Positions 55,729-64,000 of a stretch of DNA of 64,000 bases are shown here, one piece after another. The stretch covers positions 1 through 64,000 of the forward strand of contig NW_026615364.1 of the NCBI RefSeq assembly GCF_000801105.2, given 5' to 3'. Below the pieces are notes generated by a model, which saw only the letters and a list, made by a program, of their open reading frames with translations, made no database searches and was not told where the DNA came from. The first letter of the stretch is position 1; the number at the start of each line of letters is the position of its first letter. The translations under genes and the position numbers were made by a program. Source of the stretch: Raphanus sativus (taxonomy: Eukaryota; Streptophyta; Magnoliopsida; Brassicales; Brassicaceae).

Positions 55729-57239
55729 GGGAAAATGAGTTTTTTATTCTCTAAGTATTTGAAATTAGCATTTTTAATACCCAACTGTAACATGCGCAAA
55801 TTTAATCCTCAATTTCTTGTTAACTATGCAAATTAGGACTTGGAAAAGTCAAATTGTTAGTTATTTAACGGAGACGTTAAAGAAAATAGAAAGATGACCG
55901 AGTTCTTCCTTTCAAAACTCAGAAATCCTTAAATTGATTTTTTCAAGCGATTTTGACAGAGAAAAGACTATTTCCGGCAAGTAGAGGTCGGTTCCAACAG
56001 TGGAGAACACTTCCGACGAAAACTGACGAAGCTCAACAGTGTTTTGGTCTGTACCAAACCCTTCTATTTTGCTAGTTTCCAGGTTAAAGGAAGAATGTCT
56101 ACAGACACTTCAACAGATAAGATTTTAATGGAAGATGTTCTGTTTGTACCTGCAGATACTAAGATTCACTTAAAAGTCGTCATCTGAATTGAAGTTGTAC
56201 TTCATTAGAAAAAAAAAGAATTGAAGTTGTTCAGAGCATGAGTGAACAATAGGTTTTTGTATGCTCTATAGTTAAACTACACACAAGCTTTTTCTCAGTT
56301 ATTGCAATTGAAACGGTGGTAATGCACTTTTAAACTGTCAATTATTGCAATTGAAACGGTGGCAATGCACTTTTAAATTTGCAAATTCGATGCAAATTCT
56401 TTTGAGATAAATGTTTCTCAAACTGTCAATGCTTGAAAGGTCTTATTTAAACAGAAACAATGAGGAGGCCGTGAAGCTAGTAACAACTTTAAAAGAAAAT
56501 TATTTGCAAAAAGTTTGTACCCCAAACAAAATTAAAATCTCTCTATCCAACAAAAAAGAATTAAAGATTCATCTCTTCAAGCTTATGTCAGGTACTCTAA
56601 AACAACATCTCTCCCTGTAAGTTTCCTGTAGACACAACCACTGTCTTACGCTTGTACTCAGTGTTATACTAGGCTCCATAAAAACCTGCATAAAATTAAA
56701 ACATTTTAAATAAGAGCTTAACGTTATGAAAGACCAAGCAGAATGTGTTAGCTTTTTGCCTTCATGATCTTGGTTCCATCAACATGGTGTCTGGTTCACT
56801 TTCCAATAATCTTTGTCGAATAAGAATGATTTAACAAAGTTAACTTTTTACCTTTCACTCTCTACAGGTTTGGAACTTTGGGTTTTGCATAGGCACCTTT
56901 CCATTGAAATTTTCTTTCGTCTTCCTCCATGATAACTAGAGAAGGTTTTCATCATCTTCTCGTCGGAACTCACTTTGATTGATCTTTTCTCATCAGAAAT
57001 TGTCATTTCTTTCACGAGATCACTTGAAAAAATCAATTTAAGGATTTTCTGGTTTTGAAAGGAAGAACTTGATCATCTTTCTATTTTATTTAACGATTCC
57101 GTTAAATAGTAAATGGTTGACTTTTTGAAGTCTGATTTTGCATAGTCAACTAAAACTTGAGAATTAAATTTGCACAACTCATAGTTGGGTATTAAATGTG
57201 TTAATTTCAAATACTTGAGGAATAAAAAACTCATTTTCT
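55729..57239. mobile_element. Non-autonomous MULE inserted in the leader of R
   Basis: Long diverged terminal inverted repeats: AAAATGAGTTTTTTATTC at the left and its complement GAATAAAAAACTCATTTT at the right, with homology reaching about 200 bp inward (AATACCCAACT, GACTTxxAAAAAGTC). An 11-bp direct duplication CCCATATCCAG flanks it (55718-55728 and 57240-57250), in the 9-11 bp range of Mutator-like elements. No transposase. The interior includes a 43-bp tandem duplication (about 56296-56381) and short exon-like stretches (for example TDKILMEDVLFVPADTK near 56105-56160) that could be captured gene pieces. Confidence 0.82.
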
Positions 57240-57250
57240 CCCATATCCAG

Positions 57251-58080
57251 TTCTGATTTAATTAATTATTCTGGGTATGCGAATTTAATTATTCAAGCCA
57301 AGTTTCTTATGTTTTAAATCAGATTGGGTCAGTTCAGAACGAACTTAAGTCAGGCCCGTCCAGCTTTTAATTAAATTAAAAAAAAGCATAAGACGGTTTC
57401 CGAACCCAGGTCGCGTGTGAAAGCTGGCGCCCCTTTCTATGTCTCTAATCACTTTCCGCTTCAATATTCTTGCATAAAGAACCCACAGACTTTTAGTTAT
57501 ATGTCTGCGCAAGAATAAAACTCAATTTTAAATCAATAAATAAATTTGATTATGCATCTTTAATAATTCAAATGGTTAATTAAATCAATATGTGGGCCCA
57601 AAGGAAGACCTCTCTTGAGGAGATTTTTCATAAGAATTATTAAAGGAAGTATGTAGTTAAATTAATGGCGAGTATTAAATCGGCCCAAAGGTAAATTGTA
57701 TTCGGCCGGATTTACATATATACGTGTATGCAATATTCATGCGGATGTTGAACCGGCCCAAAGGAAGGTTTAATGTCTGGCCGAATTGTACATACAACTG
57801 TGATGGTAAATACGAGACGATTATATAGTTTTTTAAATATGAATGATAAATCGGCCCAAATCAAGGTTTATTGTTTATCATTAATTATTGTCAGCATTTG
57901 ATCATTACAATAAGAGTACCGCTAGTAGTCGATATTACTGTCCAAAGACTTGATATTGATGTTACATTTGGTATCTTGGATGGGAAGTATAATCTGTTAA
58001 TATTTATTATTGATTTCTTCGGATAGTGACTTAATTCGATTTTTGTTCTCTTTTCATCTACTTTGTCTGCGAACTTAGGA
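57251..58080. other. Rest of the leader of element R
   Basis: Non-coding; three or four TCGGCCCAAAG-type words recur about every 90-100 bp between 57590 and 57860, suggesting a degenerate tandem repeat in the leader. Confidence 0.5.
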
Positions 58081-59292
58081 TCCATTCCAACACTTACTGG
58101 ATCTAATTTTTCCAAATGAAAAAGTAAAGTTAAGATTGTTCTTAGGTGTATGGATCTTGACCTTGCGCTAAGGATGGACAAACCAGCTTCTCATATGGAT
58201 GACAGCACTTCGGAATCTAAGGCTGTTTATGAGAAATGGGAGCGTTCAAATCGCATTGGTTTGATGATCATTAAGGACACCATTCCAGAAACCTTTCGAG
58301 GTGGTGAGGAGATCAATGATCTCAAACAGTTCCTTGCCGAGATGGATTCGCGCTTCGCAAGAAGCGATAAGGCGGAAATAAGCATACTTTTGCATCGCTT
58401 TAGTACGATGAGGTACCATGGCAATGGAAAAATAAGGGAGTACATTTTGGAAATGTCCAACATTGTTTCAAAACTCAAGGCACTTAAGACTGAGCTTCCG
58501 GCTGAATTGCTCATATATTTTGTCTTGAACTCTCTTCCTCCTCAGTTGAGTCAGCTGAAATCAAGTTATAACACACAGAAGGAGCAATGGTCTCTTAACG
58601 AGCTCATTGCGTATTGTGTGCAAGAGGAAGAGAGAATGAAACAAGAGAAGACTGAAAGTGCTTATTTGGCTTACACCTCTAAGGGACATGGCAAAAGAAA
58701 GAAATCTGAGCATGTTAAAGATGATGCTGCTAAGGGTCCTACCCAAAAGAAACATGCTCAGGTCGAAGATACATGTTTCTTTTGCAGTAAGGGTGGACAC
58801 ATAAAGAAGGACTGCCCCAAGTATCACGCTTGGCGTGCTAAGAAAGGTATGTTCCTTGCTTTGGTTTGTTCGGAAACAAATTTAGTTGAAGTACCTAGAA
58901 ACACTTGGTGGTTAGACTCCGGTGCTACTACTAACATCAGTGTTTCACTTCAGGGTTGCCTGAGCTATCAAACCCCAACTGATGCTGAAAGACGCATTCA
59001 TGTGGCTGATGAGAATCCGGTGCATGTGGAGGCAATCGCGCATTTTAGACTGTTTTTTGTTTCTAGTTATTTTCTGGATTTGAAAGACACTTTTGTTGTA
59101 CCGTCTTTCAGACGTAATTTGGTTTCTGGTCCTTGGTTAAACATATCAGGTTATTCTTGTCTAACTGAGAAAGGAACCACTACTTTGTCTTTAAATTCAG
59201 TATTTATTGGAACCGGTAAACTTTTGGAAAATCACAGTCTTTATATGCTTGACACTATAAACTCTATGGATGAAAGTTTAAGTGTTGAATAA
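58081..59292 (+). pseudogene. Gag and protease of element R
   Basis: Copia Gag from about 58081 (LGSIPTLTGSNF, then a stop at 58117-58119 where Trp is expected) through CMDLDLALRMDKPASH. The long open frame (ATG 58150, 380 codons) holds the capsid part (EISILLHRFSTMRYHGNGKI, LPPQLSQLKSSYN), the knuckle CFFCSKGGHIKKDC (residues 209-222) and the aspartic protease active site WWLDSGATTNIS (residues about 252-263). The frame stops at 59290. The conserved residues are kept; the lesion is nonsense rather than loss of domains. Confidence 0.88.
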
Positions 59293-60030
59293 ATAGGTAC
59301 TAAAAGAAAGTTTGAGAATGCAAATTTAGGAGCTCTTTGGCACCAACGCCTAGGTCACATCTCTTGAAATAGAGTTGAGCGTCTTGTGTCAAAAGGTATA
59401 TTGAGTTCCGTAAAGTTCACAGATTGTGATGTATGTGTGAATTGCATTAAAGGAAAACAGACCAAGCACAAGAAACTAGGTGCATATAGAGCTACAGAAG
59501 TCCTTGAGTTGATACATAGGGACATTTGTGGACCGTTCCCTTCAGCTTCTTGGAACGGTCAACGATACTTTATATCATTCATTGACGATTATTCTCGATG
59601 TGCATACTTATTTCTTATTCATGAGAAATCGGAATCTCTGGACGTGTTCAAAAGGTTTAAGGCTGAGGTTGAGAACCAACTCAACCGAAGGATAAAATCC
59701 GTCAGATCTGATCGTGGTGGTGAATACTACGGTCGGTATGATGGTTCAGGTGAACAACGTCCAGGACCGTTTGCAAGATACCTAGAGGAGTGTGGTATTG
59801 TGCCTCAGTACACCATGCCAGGGTCGCCTAGCATGAATGGTGTGTCTGAGAGAAGGAATCACACTCTTAAAGACATGGTGAGGAGCATGAGTAGTCATTC
59901 CTCCTTACCTGAATCACTTTGGGGAGAGGCACTAAAGACTGCAGCATACATTCTTAATAGGGCACCAACTAAAGCAACTGCTAAGATCCCTTATGAGATT
60001 TTGATTTTGGGAGGAGAAATAAGGTTAAGG
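59293..60030 (+). pseudogene. Integrase of element R (C-terminus deleted)
   Basis: The GAG-pre-integrase motif (LWHQRLGHIS) is followed by a stop at 59364-59366, the zinc-binding Cys pair ([16 protein letters not shown]) and the catalytic core with D in [10 protein letters not shown] in [10 protein letters not shown] and E in [14 protein letters not shown]. After TAKIPYEI (about 60000) the normal continuation is missing and the sequence jumps to the integrase-RT linker. Deletion plus stop make it inactive. Confidence 0.87.
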
Positions 60031-61166
60031 ATATCATCTTTGAGGAAGAATCGGCTCCGGTACCCATACCGATTCGTATAGTCACTTCTGATGAAGTAAA
60101 TTTGGATCCTCAGGTTGATAATGATGTCGTCCCTCCAGCTCAGGTTGTCGATGATATTGTACAAGAAGGTCAAATTCAAAATCCTCAAGAACCAGTGCAG
60201 CAAGATCAGGTTGCTCTTAGGCGATCCACCCGAGTTAGGAGAAATGCTATTCCGGATGATTATATAGTATTTCTAATGGAACATGAGGAAAATCAAACTC
60301 TTTTGGAAGATGATCCAATCACCTTCCTCCAGGCTATGAGTTGTTCCATGTCCGTTATGTGGCTCGAAGCAGCAAAAGAAGAGTATCAGTCAATACTAGA
60401 CAATGAGGTTTGGGAAATCGTTAAATTACCAGAAGGAAAGAAACCCATTGGTTGTAAATGGTTGTTTAAAACCAAGCGGGATTCGAATGGTAAGATTATA
60501 TGATATAAGGCTCGTCTAGTGGCTAAAGGATATACTCAGAAAGAGGGGATTGATTATAAAGAAACCTTCTCTCCGGTATCTTCGAAGGATTGTTTTAGGA
60601 TAATCATGGCCCTTGTTGCACATTATGATTTGGAGCTTCATCAGATGGATGTTAAGACATCATTTCTCAATGGAGACATTGAAGAAACGATTTATATGGT
60701 GCCACCAGAACATTTTGCCTTAGGTGATGCAAAAGATATGGTTTGCAAATTAAAGAAATCCATCTATGGGCTAAAGCAAGCTTCTCGTCAATGGTACCAC
60801 AAATTTCATAAGGTTATCACCTCCTTTGGTTTTGAGGTGAATTTGGTTGATGATTGTGTGTATCAAAAGTTCAGTGGGAGTAAATGTATTTTCCTGGTTT
60901 TATATGTCGATGACATACTTCTGGCCACTAACGATATTAGCATGCTGGCTGAAACCAAGAACTTTCTTGAGGCAAATTTTGAGATGAAAGATTTTGGTGA
61001 GGCATCTTTTGTATTAGGGATCGAGATTCAACGAGATCGCTCTCGTGGAATACTTGGATTGTCACAGAAGAGCTATATCGATAAAGTTCTTAAAAGATTT
61101 GGCATGCATGATTGCATACCAGGAGATACCCCAATCGCTAAGGGAGACAAGTTTTGTCTCGAATAG
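60020..61166 (+). pseudogene. Reverse transcriptase of element R
   Basis: Linker (RRSTRVRRNAIPDDY), then the RT fingers (NEVWEIVKLPEGKKPIGCKW), a stop at 60501-60503, ARLVAKGYTQKEGIDYKETF, the core LHQMDVKTSFLNGDIEETIY and KSIYGLKQASRQWYHKF, and the active site YVDDILLA (about 60904-60927). It ends at a stop at 61164-61166. Apart from the two stops the domain is well conserved. Confidence 0.9.
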
Positions 61167-61895
61167 TGCCTTAAAGGAAAGTTGGAAATTCAGGAGATGC
61201 AAATGATCCCTTAAGCATCGGCACTAGAGAGTCTTATGTATGCTCAAGTTTGTACGCGTCCGTATATTGCGTACATTGTTGGAGTGTTAGGCAGATATTT
61301 AAGTAATCCGGGCATGGACCATTGGAAAGCAGCCAAAAGGGTCATGAGGTACTTGCAGAGAACAAAAGGTCATATGCTCATGTATCGAAGATCAGATAAT
61401 ATGGAGATCATTGGGTATTCTGACTCTGATTTTGCGGGATGCCAAGACAGTAGAAAGTTTACATTAGGCTATGTTTTTCTGTTGGCCGGTGGGGCAATCT
61501 CATGGCGTAGTGCTAAGAAGTCACTCGTAACATCATCCACAATGTCAGCAGAACTGGTAGCTGTCTACGAGACATCGACTGAGGGAATTTGGCTGAAAAA
61601 ATTTGTCACAGGCCTAAGGATTCTTGAAGGAATTGAAAGGCCCCTCAAGTTGTACTGTGACAATAAGGCAGCCGTTCTATATTCCAACAACAATAGGAGT
61701 TCGGTAAAGTCTAAATTTCTAGACATCAAGTACCGAGTTGTTAAGGAATGGGTGCAAAGTGGAAAATTTACCATAGAACACTTAGGGACAAACTCTATGA
61801 TTGCGGATCCTCTTACAAAAGGCATTGTACCTAAGGTCTTTCATGAGCATACTGCTCGCATGGGTATTTCGGTGTTTGAGGATCATTTGGGTTAG
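61167..61895 (+). pseudogene. RNase H of element R
   Basis: After a stop near 61212 an open frame (61236-61895) encodes the copia RT connection and RNase H: SLMYAQVCTRP, YLQRTKGHMLMYRRSD, YSDSDFAGC (catalytic Asp), STMSAELVAVYETSTEGIWL (catalytic Glu), LYCDNKAAV and HLGTNSMIADPLTKG. The terminal stop at 61893-61895 is the natural end of Gag-Pol. Confidence 0.88.
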
Positions 61896-62289
61896 TGGGA
61901 GTTTTTAATTTGGTTTTTGTTCTATGTTTTGGTTGTGTTATGCACATTTCTCTGTTCAGAAATAAAGTTAAAGTTTTCGGCATACACTTTGTACACTACG
62001 GTTAAGTTGATCTCACTAAAGTAGGACCAGTTGAAAAACGACATGTACAGACCACACTTCATGTGATTTTCATGCCACATGTTTCATAATTGATCTATGT
62101 CGTCATTTGGTTGTGCTGATGTATGTGACCATGGAAGGTTTAGTTATGAAGGAATGTAACGAAAGCCGCCATGATCCTATGTCGGTGTAATTAATGGACT
62201 AGATTGTTTATGCTCCGGGGATTAATGGCATAAAGAGCGCTCATTAGGTCTATAACATTCTAAGGCACATATATGACCCGGTGGGAGAT

Positions 62290-62677
62290 TGTAAGATCGT
62301 TTAGTGGGATCACATATGTTAAGGAATAAATGTAATATAGCCATTAATCAATTAGCCTATTTAAGTGGTCACTATTGTGAATAAGGTAAAGGTTAGGGCA
62401 TAAATGTTATGAAATATTTATATGTGGATACCTTAAGTAATTTATAGTTTAATGAAGAGCTGAACTATAAATTAATTCTCTATATATCAGAGGGTTATGA
62501 TCCCCAAAGTCACCCTAGCCGAAAAGAAGGAACTCTCTATATCCCATCAGTAGAGAACTAAAGTCACATAAGGTTTGCTTTGGAAGATCCATTCCCTAAC
62601 TTCAGATCCTAAAGCAATGGATACATCAGATACGCTTCTATTCAATCAGAGAATCATATGGTAAATTCATGTTGATG
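62290..62677 (+). repeat. 3' LTR of element R (end truncated)
   Basis: Starts TGTAAGATCG directly behind GTGGGAGAT (polypurine tract). Similarity with the 5' LTR ends after TTCATGTTGATG at about 62677, so the last bases, including the terminal CA, are missing or changed. About 380 bp between 61896 and 62289 is the 3' untranslated region. Confidence 0.8.
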
Positions 62678-62858
62678 TCTACTCGGTTTCCAATATGTAT
62701 TCATTAAATTCATTGGATCACCTGATCAAAATACGGTAGTACTATGATTAATATTTGGTTTGTTTGACCTACACTGACCTATGGCCTTGCCTAGTTGTAT
62801 TTTTGTAACGCATGTCTGTTGCAATTAATGAATGGGTGTGGTGAAGAGTAATCATAGT

Positions 62859-63425
62859 TAGGGGTGGGCACGGAGCGGATATCCGGAGTTTTAAGGATAT
62901 CAGTCATCCGATCCGTTTCTTACGAATATTTGATTTTTCGATTCGATCCGATCCGTAACTCTTCGGATATCCGGTGTTCTGGATATCCGCAAATATCCGA
63001 ATTTTTACTGGATATCCGATTCGATCCGTAAAAAACTAATAAATTTTTTAAAAATAAATAAAAATAAAAGAAAAAAGAAGAAAATCTGAAATACTATAAT
63101 AATATTTCATTGCAATTTTTTTTTAAAATTACATCCTTTCAAATTTTTTAATAACTAAATAATTAATTTAGTGAATAAAAATATTATAAAACTTATATAG
63201 AGATATAAAAGTATATATATTATATAATTTTATAAACATGTTTACATATATATGTATATAACGGATCGGATCGGATATCAGTTTCTAAAAATATTAGTAT
63301 TTGTGGTTTGCTTCGTGTTTGACGAATATTGGATTTTAGTATTTGCTTCGATTCGTTAAGTTACGGATATTCAAATTTTTCGGATCGAATCGAAACGAAT
63401 AATGGATCAAATCAAAATTTACGGA
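62859..63425. repeat. Degenerate hAT-like repeat rich in GGATATCC words
   Basis: It begins TAGGGGTGGGCA, a common hAT terminal sequence, and is filled with GGATATCCG/CGGATCGGATAT words in both orientations (62870-63020 and 63255-63425), allowing fold-back. The opposite terminal repeat is not recognisable. Non-coding. Confidence 0.5.
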
Positions 63426-64000
63426 TATTAAAAATAATTGTAATATGATTATATCTACATGTGCGAGTAGACACTTAGTATTAAAAGTATGTCAAAACAA
63501 GTTCACATAGCCCCAAACATGTTTTTGTACTAAAACTAGCTCATAAAACTATATCAACTTAATTAGATTTCTCTTTTTAAGAAGTGATAATTATATAACA
63601 TTCTTATAAATATAGTAAATAAGAAAATTGGAAAAATGCTTTAAAAAAGTTTTAAATACCTTCATAAATGTATTTAATATTTTCTGAATTTGAGTTTTAT
63701 ACATATAAAGAAAAACATTTCACTATAAGTATAATAATTTCTTAAAATTTAGGAAGATAGTGATAAATATGTATAATATCTTCATAAAATTTAGGAAACT
63801 TTCATAAATATGTTTTAAAATATATTCTTAAATGAGTATTTAGGAAAACTATCACGAATATAAATACCATGTAAAGCATTTCAGGTGTAAAGATGAAAAT
63901 ATGGAAGTTTAAGTACTAGCTTTTGATACTCGCTTTTAAAGAGTGGAATAAATTTCCGTTGAAGAGTTATAAAATCTCATTTCTCTTTATCTAAAGTAGA
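63426..64000. other. AT-rich intergenic sequence at the right edge
   Basis: No gene seen. TTTAGGAAA- and TCATAAATATGT-like words recur loosely (63745-63850). Confidence 0.5.

Larger units (their letters stand above)
55067..62677 (+). mobile_element. Element R: degenerate Ty1/copia retrotransposon
   Basis: A right-facing element: partial 5' LTR, iMet primer site, long leader with a MULE inserted, gag-protease, integrase, RT, RNase H, polypurine tract GTGGGAGAT, 3' LTR. Stops at 58117, 59290, 59364, 60501 and 61164 and an internal deletion near 60000 make it inactive. The two LTRs share TGTAAGATCGTTTA and TTTGGAAGATCCATTCCC; the left copy has lost about 245 bp internally and the right copy lacks the last about 25 bp. 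No target duplication was recognised. Confidence 0.9.

Noticed and set aside
57891..58181. 96-codon minus-strand frame before R gag
   Set aside because: Antisense to the Gag N-terminus of R; the plus strand carries the family motif.

Overview
This window looks like plant nuclear DNA, most likely from the mustard family (Brassicaceae). The signs are: a four-exon HHP (heptahelical transmembrane protein) gene and a gamma-glutamyl peptidase (GGP) gene that read like their Arabidopsis relatives; many short Helitrons ending in a C/G hairpin plus CTAG; an Emigrant-like MITE; and a dense nest of Ty3/gypsy and Ty1/copia elements. No bacterial features, rRNA, tRNA gene or CRISPR array was seen. Almost all coding potential belongs to transposable elements, most of them broken.

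Layout. 1-3380: left-facing Ty3/gypsy element N (long LTR, iMet primer site, open gag running off the left edge). 3381-14113: three near-identical tandem copies (period about 4.6 kb) of a chimeric block made of an integrase piece of element M (minus), about 200 bp of filler, a decayed chromovirus P (plus) and a non-coding tail; N is inserted in the first copy. 14115-16610: 5' half of M (minus) with its LTR. 16729-28364: element Q, a Tat-type Ty3/gypsy element with both LTRs, a GTATT target duplication, dual RNase H, and an antisense intron-containing gene plus tandem repeats between integrase and 3' LTR. 28831-30833: a Helitron carrying an RPA1-like exon pair. 30991-31249: Stowaway MITE. 33665-35701: HHP gene with one late frameshift. 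35903-39166: nested and duplicated Helitrons. 39421-40156: 5' end of a copia element. 40608-45689: GGP gene (minus), whose exon 2 is split by a 3.6-kb LTR element S with an ACGAG target duplication. 46943-51102: more Helitrons and an Emigrant MITE. 51810-54840: 5'-truncated L1-type LINE (minus). 55067-62677: copia element R, carrying a MULE in its leader. 62678-64000: AT-rich sequence with one hAT-like end.

How the parts relate. Only HHP and GGP look like host genes; their Arabidopsis relatives lie near each other on chromosomes 2 and 4 (from memory), so the pair probably marks a conserved block invaded by repeats. Insertion order can be read in places: P and M were already dead (shared stop codons) before the 4.6-kb block was multiplied; N came after that; S entered GGP when its coding sequence was otherwise intact. 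Nothing here is a clearly new biochemical system. The most unusual items are the Helitron-precise duplication, the chimeric tandem array, the antisense gene inside Q and the split GGP gene.
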